64,000 bases of DNA from assembly GCF_036699995.1 (NCBI RefSeq), contig NZ_CP144906.1:266501-330500 (forward strand), in the 5' to 3' direction. The stretch comes from Clostridium beijerinckii. Its GTDB lineage: Bacteria; Bacillota; Clostridia; Clostridiales; Clostridiaceae. The translations under genes and the position numbers were made by a program. Position 1 is the stretch's first letter. Each line of letters opens with the position of its first letter. Positions 55,818-63,592 of this stretch are shown here, one piece after another. The notes beneath the pieces were generated by a model. That model did not search any database. It had not been told where the DNA came from and was given only the letters and a program-made list of their open reading frames with translations.

Positions 55818-56753
55818 ATGGAAAAATATTATACATCTTTAACAGGAAGAATTTTTGATATAAGGAGATTTTCAACACATGATGGTGATGGCATAAGAAC
55901 AACAATTTTTTTAAAAGGATGTCCGCTTAAATGTGTTTGGTGTCAGAATCCGGAAGGTATTTCTCCAGAGGAGCATTTGATTCATTTTGAAAATAAATGT
56001 ATTAATTGTGAGTTATGTATTAAAAAATGCTCTAATAAATCAATTATACGAGAAAATAATAAAATATGTGTTGTTCAAGATAAATGTACAGATGAACAAA
56101 ATAAGATTGCTACAGATATTTGTCCGACCGGTGCGTTGACTATGGATTCTAAAAATTATACTTTAGATGAAGTTATAGAAATAGCACTGAAGGATAAAGT
56201 GTTTTTTAAATACGGTGGTGGAGTAACTTTATCTGGCGGGGAGCCATTGTACCAGAAAGAATTTGCAGTTTCATTACTTAAAATGTTAAAAGAAGCTGGG
56301 ATAAACACAGCAATTGAAACTTCTTTATTCGTTCCGACTGAATATATAATAGAAGCACTACCTTATTTAGATACAATTTTTGCAGATTTAAAGGTATTTG
56401 ATAATGATAAGCATAAGGTTTTTACTGGTGTAGGTAATGAACTAATCAAAAAGAACATCAAGTTTATTTTAGAAAGCAATAAGAAAGACAATGTTATTAT
56501 CAGAACTCCGCTAATACCTCAATTTACAGCAACTAAAAATAATATTTATGATATAAGTGGATATATTTCAAGCATTTACTCAAAAGCAAGATATGAATTA
56601 TTAAATTATAATCCACTTGCAAAATCAAAATACAACTTAATCAATAATTTAGATTATTGTTTTGAAGAGAATCCTAAAATGTATACTGAGACTCAAATGG
56701 AGGAATTTTATTATATAGCTTATTCAGCAGGGATAGAAAATTTAGTCAAGTAG
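55818..56753 (+). CDS. Glycyl radical enzyme activase (radical SAM)
   Basis: This 311-residue radical SAM protein makes the glycyl radical on the enzyme encoded just upstream. The SAM cluster cysteines are Cys35, Cys39 and Cys42 in FLKGCPLKCVWCQNPEG. A ferredoxin-like insert with INCELCIKKC and TDICPTGAL (about residues 60-105) is typical of activases for the dehydratase-type enzymes. The GGE-like motif GGGVTLSGGEPLYQ is present. The gene starts three bases after the enzyme's stop, so the two are co-expressed. Confidence 0.93.
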   Translation: MEKYYTSLTGRIFDIRRFSTHDGDGIRTTIFLKGCPLKCVWCQNPEGISPEEHLIHFENKCINCELCIKKCSNKSIIRENNKICVVQDKCTDEQNKIATDICPTGALTMDSKNYTLDEVIEIALKDKVFFKYGGGVTLSGGEPLYQKEFAVSLLKMLKEAGINTAIETSLFVPTEYIIEALPYLDTIFADLKVFDNDKHKVFTGVGNELIKKNIKFILESNKKDNVIIRTPLIPQFTATKNNIYDISGYISSIYSKARYELLNYNPLAKSKYNLINNLDYCFEENPKMYTETQMEEFYYIAYSAGIENLVK

Positions 56754-56972
56754 CTGATTTATGCATATGCATTTATTGTTGAATAAAAAGATATGAATAA
56801 AAATGTTTTTATTCTAATATTCTAAAGTTCTAAAATTCTTAAGAATATATATTGTTTAGAATATTACAATATAAGAATATATATTCTTGGAATAGTAGTA
56901 TTGCTTTATAGTGTTTATAACACATTTACTTAATTTAAGTATATAAATTAAAAAGAGAGAGGGAGAAGAAAA
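56754..56972. other. AT-rich spacer with palindrome before the aldolase gene
   Basis: It contains an AT-rich hairpin GAATAAAAA/TTTTTATTC near 56794-56813 and a perfect AAGAATATATATTCTT palindrome at 56873-56888, with AAGAATATATATT repeated near 56838. These could be regulator sites; none is recognised. Confidence 0.35.
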
Positions 56973-57650
56973 ATGTTAATGTTAATTGATGATGCAAACT
57001 TAGAGGCTATTAAAAGAATTTATGAATTTTACCCATGTGATGGAGTTACAACAAATCCATCTATATTAAAAAAACAGGGTGGGAATCCAATGGAGGTATT
57101 AAAAGCAATTAGAGGATTCTTGCCTGAAGGTGTACAATTACATGCACAAGTAGTATCGCTAACTGCTGAGAAAATGATTAATGAAGCACATCATATGTTA
57201 GATGTCCTTGGAAAAGATACTTATATTAAAATTCCTGTAACACCTGAAGGAATAAAAGCTATGAAATTATTAAGCAAGGAAAATGTAAATATCACAGCAA
57301 CAGCTATTTATACTTCAATGCAAGCATTCATGGCAGCAAAAGCAGGGGCAAGATATACAGCACCTTATGTAAATAGGATTGATAATATGGGAGCTGATGG
57401 AGTCCAAGTTGCAAAAGATATTCATGACATGTTTAAGATGCATGGATTAAATTCGGATGTATTAGCTGCAAGTTTCAAAAATTCACAACAAGTTTTAAAT
57501 TTGTGCAAGTATGGAATTGGATCAGTTACAGCAGCACCAGATGTGATAGAAGGATTAATAAAACATGATGCGACTAAAAGTGCAGTAGAGGTATTTACAA
57601 AAGATTTCTATAGCCTAGTTGGTGAAGGAAATACAATGGAAGGTCTATAA
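56973..57650 (+). CDS. Fructose-6-phosphate aldolase-like / transaldolase family
   Basis: The 225-residue TIM-barrel enzyme has the Schiff-base Lys86 in TYIKIPVTPEG and Gln59 in LHAQVVS, where true transaldolases carry Glu; Gln is the mark of fructose-6-phosphate aldolases FsaA/FsaB. TAPYVNRIDNMG and VLAASFKNSQQVL also match. In E. coli FsaA/B cleave 1-deoxyfructose-6-phosphate made by YbiW/PflD into glyceraldehyde-3-phosphate and hydroxyacetone. Its place right after a PflD-like enzyme supports that role here. The first ATG is 56973, with GAGGGAGAAG; 219 bases separate it from the activase. Confidence 0.88.
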   Translation: MLMLIDDANLEAIKRIYEFYPCDGVTTNPSILKKQGGNPMEVLKAIRGFLPEGVQLHAQVVSLTAEKMINEAHHMLDVLGKDTYIKIPVTPEGIKAMKLLSKENVNITATAIYTSMQAFMAAKAGARYTAPYVNRIDNMGADGVQVAKDIHDMFKMHGLNSDVLAASFKNSQQVLNLCKYGIGSVTAAPDVIEGLIKHDATKSAVEVFTKDFYSLVGEGNTMEGL

Positions 57651-57765
57651 TTCATGGAGGAGAGCATTTAAAGGAAATAATTTAGTGTTCTTTTTACTAT
57701 AGACTCACACATACAAATATTTTGACATATAATGAACTAGTATCATTACATGGAGTTGAAAATGC

Positions 57766-58833
57766 GTGATATACGGGCTGATTTTAGCTGGAGGTAAGGG
57801 CAGTAGACTATATCCTCTATCAAGAGCCGATCAACCAAAACAATTTTTAAAGCTAATTAACGATAAAAGTTTCTTAGTTAATACTGTTGATAGGATAATA
57901 CCATTAATAGACAGAGATAATATTTATATTGTGACCAACATGGACTACAAAGAAAAGGTTAAGGATGAACTAATAGGAATTAGAGAGGAAAATATTTTTG
58001 TAGAGCCTGCTAATAAGGAAACTGCAACTTGTATAGGTTTGTCTGCAGTAAAATTATTAAAACAAGATGCTAATGCAGTAATGGTTGTATTACCATCAGA
58101 TCACTATATTCAGGGTGAGAAGAATTATATAGATACTTTATCACAAGCAATAGAAATGGCAAATAGGAGAAGGTGTATCGTTACACTTGGGATTGAACCT
58201 AGTAGACCTGAAACAGGATATGGATATATAGAAATGGGGGAAAGAACTGCTGGAAGTATTCCAACTTATAAAATTGCAAGGTTTACAGAAAAACCAAATT
58301 CAGAGGTGGCTAAGGACTTTATATTAAAAGGAACTTATTTATGGAATTCTGGAATGTTTATATTTAGAGCTGATGTTATCCTAAGAGAAATAGAAAAATA
58401 CTTGCCTAAATTGCATAAATCATTGATGGAAATATATAAAAATTTAGGAGAAGAAAATGAAGAGAATGTTATAAAAGAGCAATATGAACTTATAGACGGA
58501 ATTTCTATAGACTTTGGAGTTATGCAAAGAACAAGAAAAGCATATGTTATTAAATGTGATTTTAGTTGGGATGATATGGGAAGCTTTGGCGCTTTAAGTA
58601 GGCTACTGAGCACTTATAGAAATAATAGTATATCTAAGAATGTTTATATTGACGATTGCGAGAATTGCTCTATATTTGGGGACAAGAATCTAATAATTGG
58701 GTTTGGAATAAAAGATCTAGTTGTAGTAGATGCTGGAGATGTCATTCTTGTAATGGATAAAAATAAGGATCAGGAAATAAAGCATTTATTAAATAGGCTA
58801 AACGAAAATAAAGAATATAATAAATTTCTATAG
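57766..58833 (+). CDS. Mannose-1-phosphate guanylyltransferase
   Basis: The 355-residue enzyme makes GDP-mannose from mannose-1-phosphate and GTP. The nucleotidyl-transfer signature is LILAGGKGSRLYPLSRADQP with KQFLKL, and FTEKPNSEVAKDF and YLWNSGMFIFRADVI are the usual sugar-binding parts. It lacks the fused isomerase domain. The start is a GTG at 57766 (GGAG ten bases upstream); the ATG at 57762 is out of frame. No capsule or GDP-mannose-using genes are adjacent, so its pathway is open. Confidence 0.9.
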   Translation: MIYGLILAGGKGSRLYPLSRADQPKQFLKLINDKSFLVNTVDRIIPLIDRDNIYIVTNMDYKEKVKDELIGIREENIFVEPANKETATCIGLSAVKLLKQDANAVMVVLPSDHYIQGEKNYIDTLSQAIEMANRRRCIVTLGIEPSRPETGYGYIEMGERTAGSIPTYKIARFTEKPNSEVAKDFILKGTYLWNSGMFIFRADVILREIEKYLPKLHKSLMEIYKNLGEENEENVIKEQYELIDGISIDFGVMQRTRKAYVIKCDFSWDDMGSFGALSRLLSTYRNNSISKNVYIDDCENCSIFGDKNLIIGFGIKDLVVVDAGDVILVMDKNKDQEIKHLLNRLNENKEYNKFL

Positions 58834-58838
58834 TAAGT

Positions 58839-58880
58839 AAGCTGTTTCGAGATATCTTAATGATATTGAAGCAGCTTATT
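58839..58880 (+). terminator. Terminator after the guanylyltransferase
   Basis: AAGCTGTTTCGAGATATC pairs with GATATTGAAGCAGCTT and is followed by ATTTATCTTT. Confidence 0.8.
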
Positions 58881-58883
58881 TAT

Positions 58884-59439
58884 CTTTGGAAATGCACTTA
58901 GAAAGCATGTGCAAGTTAGAGCAAGTCAATTATTAGAGGTATGAGTGAAGTTCAGTAGATAACAATGAAGGGGCTGTAGGAAGAACGATATTTAAGATTT
59001 AGAACAATAGAAGATCGTATACAAGAAATCTAGATACTTTCAATTAATGTATCAGGATGATATGATGATTTAATTGTTGAAATACAAAGTCGTTAGTATA
59101 TTAAGTTATTAAATAGTTAGTTTAATAGTATAATTAATATCATGATTAATACTATAAATTATATGAATTAGTATATGAGGAAACCATATGAAATGTATGC
59201 TTAAACTATATTAAACTAATATTTTTGCTAATATAGTTTAATAAGTTATGAACTTTGATATTCTTGGGTATTAGTACATATAATACTTGAAGAAATCGAT
59301 TAATAAAGTGTTGTAAATTTGAATCTAGAGTATTATTATAAGTGTACAAAACAAATTTAATTTATGAAAAAATAACGAAATGCCTAAATGAGGCATTTAT
59401 AAAATATAAAATTTAATATGCAGAGGAAGTGGTCAAACA
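58884..59439. other. Gene-free, stop-rich stretch
   Basis: No frame is open over a useful length on either strand. Some parts (about 58930-59090) have less extreme base composition than the rest and may be a decayed gene, but I cannot identify it. The 59100-59400 part is strongly AT-rich with an AATATAGTTTAATAAGTTAT-like repeat of TATATTAAACTAATATTT around 59210-59245. Confidence 0.4.
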
Positions 59440-59442
59440 TTG

Positions 59443-60024
59443 ATGATCAATACTCATAAAATTATGGCAGAAAATATTATAAAATATGCTAATACAAAGA
59501 GTATTTATTTAATTAATAATAAAAGATTTATATGGGGGAACGTGAAACCTGATTGTGCGCCTAAATATAAATTTAAGAAACATTATTTTAATGAAAGTAT
59601 AGATATGATTATTGAAAAGATTATACATTTATCATCATTATCATTGGAAGAAATATACTATGATATGACAATTGATAAGTTTAGTGAAGAGCTTGGAGTA
59701 ATATGTCACTTTTTATGTGATTTTTTCTGTGCACCACACTATTATAGATGGGAATTTAAGAGTACGAGCGCTGTAAAACATCATATGATGTATGAGAAAA
59801 ATTTAGCTAAGGTAGCTAAATCGTTTGATCCGACAGGAATTATAAATACACATGTAGATTCAAGTAATATAGAAGAGTTTATAATGCAGCTACAGAAGCA
59901 ATATGACGGAACTATAAATTATTATAATGATTTAACCTTTTCGTATTATGTTTGCGATAGCGTATTAAATATGATATTGAACAATGCGTTTATCAATGAA
60001 AATAAGGTAATTAAAGTAATTTAA
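59443..60024 (+). CDS. Zinc-dependent phospholipase C-like protein
   Basis: The 193-residue protein matches the bacterial zinc phospholipase C fold family (alpha-toxin N-domain type) in miniature: INTHKIMAENIIKYA, WGNVKPDCAPKYKFKKHYF, VICHFLCDFFCAPHYYRWEF and KHHMMYEKNL supply the His/Asp metal ligands. Unlike secreted toxins it has no signal peptide and no C-terminal C2 domain, so it is likely cytosolic and of unknown substrate. ATG 59443 is chosen over the adjoining TTG at 59440; the ribosome site GAGGAAGTGG is some distance upstream. Confidence 0.82.
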   Translation: MINTHKIMAENIIKYANTKSIYLINNKRFIWGNVKPDCAPKYKFKKHYFNESIDMIIEKIIHLSSLSLEEIYYDMTIDKFSEELGVICHFLCDFFCAPHYYRWEFKSTSAVKHHMMYEKNLAKVAKSFDPTGIINTHVDSSNIEEFIMQLQKQYDGTINYYNDLTFSYYVCDSVLNMILNNAFINENKVIKVI

Positions 60025-60038
60025 TTTCTTAAGATAAG

Positions 60039-60082
60039 AAATATTTCAAAATGGTTGAAAAATTATTTTGAAATATTTTTTT
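60039..60082 (+). terminator. Terminator after the phospholipase-like gene
   Basis: AAATATTTCAAAAT (60039-60052) pairs with ATTTTGAAATATTT (60065-60078), followed by TTTT. The rest of 60083-60351 holds no gene. Confidence 0.8.
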
Positions 60083-60351
60083 GATTTTGTTAAAAGGTAT
60101 AAAATTTTATAAAGATATTATTTAATATAAACAAAAATCATAATGTTAAAATAAAATTCTTGAACACATGTTTAAGTATTGATATTGTTATTATATAGAA
60201 AAGGTTAAAAATAAAGCGGTTTAAATTAAAAAAAGTGGTCAAAATATAAAAAAGTAAAATTTCATAGTAGTGAGTTTTCTGGAGACTTCTGCTGCTTATC
60301 AAGAGAAATTTTAAATTTATAGGCACTTTTGAATAAATAATTTAATTAAGC

Positions 60352-60382
60352 TTGACATAAAAATATAGAAATATGGTAGAAT
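60352..60382 (+). promoter_or_regulatory. Probable rex promoter
   Basis: A consensus -35 TTGACA (60352-60357) and TAGAAT (60377-60382) are 19 bases apart, about 175 bases before rex. Half sites TTGTTAA (60439-60445) and TTTAACAA (60408-60415) lie downstream but do not form one Rex palindrome. Confidence 0.45.
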
Positions 60383-60558
60383 TATAAATTATAACAATTA
60401 ATTAAAATTTAACAATGTGAATATAATTTTAAAATTGATTGTTAATAAATAGACTAATCATAATTAATAAAAGTCTAAATAGTAGTTATATAATTTAGTT
60501 TGATATAAATATTATAGGGTCGAAAAATATAAAAGTATTGAAATAGGAGAAAGTAGAT

Positions 60559-61194
60559 ATGGAAAAGCATAAAAATATATCGATGGCAGTTATCAAAAGG
60601 TTGCCTAAGTATCATAGATATCTTGAAGAACTTATGAAAAATGAGGTGGATAGAATTTCTTCAAAGGAATTAGGAGAAAAGATTGGCTTTACTGCATCAC
60701 AAATTAGACAAGATTTAAATTGTTTTGGAGATTTTGGACAACAAGGTTATGGATATAATGTTAAGGAACTATATACCCAAATTAGCGCTATATTGGGATT
60801 AGACAGAGGTTATGAAGCTGCACTGGTTGGCGCTGGAAATATAGGGCAAGCAGTTTCGAATTATTCTAGATTTGAAAATTTAGGATTTAAGATAACAGCA
60901 ATATTTGATGCAAATCCTAAATTAATAGGAATGAAAATCAGAGATGTAGAAATAATGGATATAGACGAAATGGAATTAGTACTAGAAGAACATAAAATAG
61001 ATATTGGTATAATTTGTGTTCCTAGAAAAAATGCGCAAGTTGTCGCTGATGAATTAATAAGGGGTGGAGTAAGAGCAATTTGGAATTTTGCACCTGTAGA
61101 TTTAGTAGTTCCAGATCATGTAAAAGTAGAAAATGTGCATCTAAGTGAAAGTTTATTGACTTTAATTTATTTGTTAAATGAGAGTGAAAGTTAA
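60559..61194 (+). CDS. rex: Redox-sensing transcriptional repressor Rex
   Basis: Rex senses the NADH/NAD+ ratio and represses fermentation genes when NADH is low. The 211 residues have an N-terminal winged helix (SSKELGEKIGFTASQIRQDL and a wing with DFGQQGYGYNVKEL) and a Rossmann domain with ALVGAGNIGQAVSNYSRFE; the C-terminal helix swaps between subunits. Length is standard. The ATG at 60559 has TAGGAGAAAG. It lies just before the crt-bcd-etf operon, whose promoter holds a perfect Rex palindrome. Confidence 0.97.
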   Translation: MEKHKNISMAVIKRLPKYHRYLEELMKNEVDRISSKELGEKIGFTASQIRQDLNCFGDFGQQGYGYNVKELYTQISAILGLDRGYEAALVGAGNIGQAVSNYSRFENLGFKITAIFDANPKLIGMKIRDVEIMDIDEMELVLEEHKIDIGIICVPRKNAQVVADELIRGGVRAIWNFAPVDLVVPDHVKVENVHLSESLLTLIYLLNESES

Positions 61195-61236
61195 AAGTAT
61201 AATAAACATATGCAATATATTATTTAAAGCTTGTTC

Positions 61237-61374
61237 AAAAAATAACAGATCAAATATATATATTTGTTTTTAGAAATAGATTTAAGAAAATTTTATCCAA
61301 AAGCTTTACATGAATAAAGTTTTCTTCTCTGTTTGGCATGAAAATAGATATATACCTTTGATCAGTTATTTTTT
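61237..61374. repeat. 138-base element with 18-bp inverted ends, downstream of rex
   Basis: AAAAAATAACAGATCAAA (61237-61254) pairs with TTTGATCAGTTATTTTTT (61357-61374) with one A:A mismatch, and the pairing continues inward through TATATA on both sides. The interior has weaker inverted repeats. It may be a large terminator of rex or a small non-coding element; the T-run at the end fits termination. Confidence 0.5.
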
Positions 61375-61483
61375 CATATACTTAAAAACTTATATTAATA
61401 ACGCAATATTTTATTGCAAATAATCTAGGAACGTATTATAATTTTAATTGAGGCGTGAAGTCTTGATATTTTTTTAAACTTAT

Positions 61484-61501
61484 TTGTTATATTATTAACA
61501 A
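61484..61501. promoter_or_regulatory. Rex operator of the crt-bcd-etf operon
   Basis: TTGTTATATTATTAACAA matches TTGTTA-N6-TAACAA perfectly. A -35-like TTGATA (61463-61468) lies upstream and a -10-like TTATAT falls inside the palindrome, so binding would block the promoter. Rex control of this operon is established in clostridia. Confidence 0.85.
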
Positions 61502-61569
61502 TTGGATAAAAAATATCAAAAATAGTGTGAAAATTAAAAAAATAAGCAAGTTTGAAGGAGGTCCTTAGA

Positions 61570-62355
61570 ATGGAATTAAAAAATGTTATTCTTGAAAAAG
61601 AAGGGCATTTAGCTATTGTTACAATCAATAGACCAAAGGCATTAAATGCATTGAATTCAGAAACACTAAAAGATTTAAATGTTGTTTTAGATGATTTAGA
61701 AGCAGACAACAATGTGTATGCAGTTATAGTTACTGGTGCTGGTGAGAAATCTTTTGTTGCTGGAGCAGATATTTCAGAAATGAAAGATCTTAATGAAGAA
61801 CAAGGTAAAGAATTTGGTATCTTAGGAAATAATGTCTTCAGAAGATTAGAAAAATTGGATAAGCCAGTTATCGCAGCTATATCAGGATTTGCTCTTGGTG
61901 GTGGATGTGAACTTGCTATGTCATGTGACATAAGAATAGCTTCAGTTAAGGCTAAATTTGGTCAACCAGAAGCAGGACTTGGAATAACTCCAGGATTTGG
62001 TGGGACTCAAAGATTAGCAAGAATAGTTGGACCAGGAAAAGCTAAAGAATTAATATATACTTGTGACCTTATAAATGCAGAAGAAGCTTATAGAATAGGT
62101 TTAGTTAATAAAGTAGTTGAATTAGAAAAATTGATGGAAGAAGCAAAAGCAATGGCTAACAAGATTGCAGCTAATGCTCCAAAAGCAGTTGCATATTGTA
62201 AAGATGCTATAGACAGAGGAATGCAAGTTGATATAGATGCAGCTATATTAATAGAAGCAGAAGACTTTGGAAAGTGCTTTGCAACAGAAGATCAAACAGA
62301 AGGAATGACTGCGTTCTTAGAAAGAAGAGCAGAAAAGAATTTTCAAAATAAATAA
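61570..62355 (+). CDS. crt: 3-hydroxybutyryl-CoA dehydratase (crotonase)
   Basis: Crotonase dehydrates 3-hydroxybutyryl-CoA to crotonyl-CoA in butyrate/butanol formation. The 261 residues have the enoyl-CoA hydratase fold with the oxyanion stretch AGADISEMKDLNEEQGKEF, ISGFALGGGCELAMSCDIRI and the two catalytic Glu in KFGQPEAGLGITPGFGGTQR. I start at the ATG at 61570 with AAGGAGG upstream; an in-frame ATG at 61552 would put that site inside the gene. It is first in the crt-bcd-etfB-... operon. Confidence 0.97.
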   Translation: MELKNVILEKEGHLAIVTINRPKALNALNSETLKDLNVVLDDLEADNNVYAVIVTGAGEKSFVAGADISEMKDLNEEQGKEFGILGNNVFRRLEKLDKPVIAAISGFALGGGCELAMSCDIRIASVKAKFGQPEAGLGITPGFGGTQRLARIVGPGKAKELIYTCDLINAEEAYRIGLVNKVVELEKLMEEAKAMANKIAANAPKAVAYCKDAIDRGMQVDIDAAILIEAEDFGKCFATEDQTEGMTAFLERRAEKNFQNK

Positions 62356-62439
62356 TTTTTTAATAATTAGTTAAAAATCTATTAGAGATTTATATATAGT
62401 TTGTATCAAATAGGTTTAATTAACAAGGAGGGTAATTTA

Positions 62440-63579
62440 ATGAATTTCCAATTAACTAGAGAACAACAATTAGTACAACAAATGGTTAGAGAATTCGCAG
62501 TAAATGAAGTTAAGCCAATAGCTGCTGAAATCGACGAAACAGAAAGATTCCCTATGGAAAACGTTGAAAAAATGGCTAAGCTTGGAATGATGGGTATCCC
62601 ATTTTCTAAAGAATTTGGTGGAGCAGGCGGAGATGTTCTTTCATATATAATTGCTGTGGAAGAATTATCAAAAGTTTGTGGTACTACAGGAGTTATTCTT
62701 TCAGCACATACATCATTATGTGCATCAGTAATAAATGAAAATGGAACTAAAGAACAAAGAGCAAAATATTTACCTGATCTTTGCAGTGGTAAAAAGATCG
62801 GTGCTTTCGGATTAACTGAACCAGGTGCTGGTACAGATGCTGCAGGACAACAAACAACTGCTGTATTAGAAGGAGACCATTATGTATTAAATGGTTCAAA
62901 AATCTTCATAACAAATGGTGGAGTTGCTGAAACTTTCATAATATTTGCTATGACTGATAAATCTAAAGGAACTAAAGGAATTTCTGCATTCATAGTAGAA
63001 AAGTCATTCCCAGGATTCTCAATAGGAAAATTAGAAAACAAGATGGGTATTAGAGCATCTTCAACAACTGAATTAGTTATGGAAAACTGTATAGTACCAA
63101 AAGAAAACTTACTAAGCGTAGAAGGTAAGGGATTTGGTATAGCAATGAAAACTCTTGATGGAGGAAGAATTGGTATAGCAGCTCAAGCTTTAGGTATTGC
63201 AGAAGGTGCATTTGAAGAAGCTGTTAACTATATGAAAGAAAGAAAACAATTCAATAAATCATTATCAGCATTCCAAGGATTACAATGGTATATAGCTGAA
63301 ATGGACGTTAAAATTCAAGCTGCTAAATACTTAGTATACCTAGCTGCAACAAAGAAGCAAGCAGGTCAACCTTATTCAGTAGATGCTGCAAGAGCTAAAT
63401 TATTTGCTGCAGATGTTGCAATGGAAGTTACAACTAAGGCAGTTCAAATCTTTGGTGGATATGGATACACTAAAGAATACCCAGTAGAAAGAATGATGAG
63501 AGATGCTAAGATATGCGAAATCTACGAAGGAACTTCAGAAGTTCAAAAGATGGTTATCGCAGGAAGCATTTTAAGATAG
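62440..63579 (+). CDS. bcd: Butyryl-CoA dehydrogenase
   Basis: Bcd reduces crotonyl-CoA to butyryl-CoA and, with EtfAB, couples this to ferredoxin reduction (electron bifurcation). The 379 residues are a standard acyl-CoA dehydrogenase: FGLTEPGAGTDAAGQQTTAV, IFITNGGVAETFIIFAMTDK, the FAD stretch QIFGGYGYTKEYPVERMMRD and the catalytic Glu in CEIYEGTSEVQ. I start at ATG 62440 with AAGGAGGG; an upstream in-frame ATG at 62401 lacks a site. The etfB gene follows 13 bases after its stop. Confidence 0.97.
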   Translation: MNFQLTREQQLVQQMVREFAVNEVKPIAAEIDETERFPMENVEKMAKLGMMGIPFSKEFGGAGGDVLSYIIAVEELSKVCGTTGVILSAHTSLCASVINENGTKEQRAKYLPDLCSGKKIGAFGLTEPGAGTDAAGQQTTAVLEGDHYVLNGSKIFITNGGVAETFIIFAMTDKSKGTKGISAFIVEKSFPGFSIGKLENKMGIRASSTTELVMENCIVPKENLLSVEGKGFGIAMKTLDGGRIGIAAQALGIAEGAFEEAVNYMKERKQFNKSLSAFQGLQWYIAEMDVKIQAAKYLVYLAATKKQAGQPYSVDAARAKLFAADVAMEVTTKAVQIFGGYGYTKEYPVERMMRDAKICEIYEGTSEVQKMVIAGSILR

Positions 63580-63592
63580 GAGGACTTTTAGA

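Noticed and set aside
60138..60326. Minus-strand open frame of 62 codons upstream of rex
   Set aside because: AT-rich, low-complexity composition with no ribosome site or family pattern.
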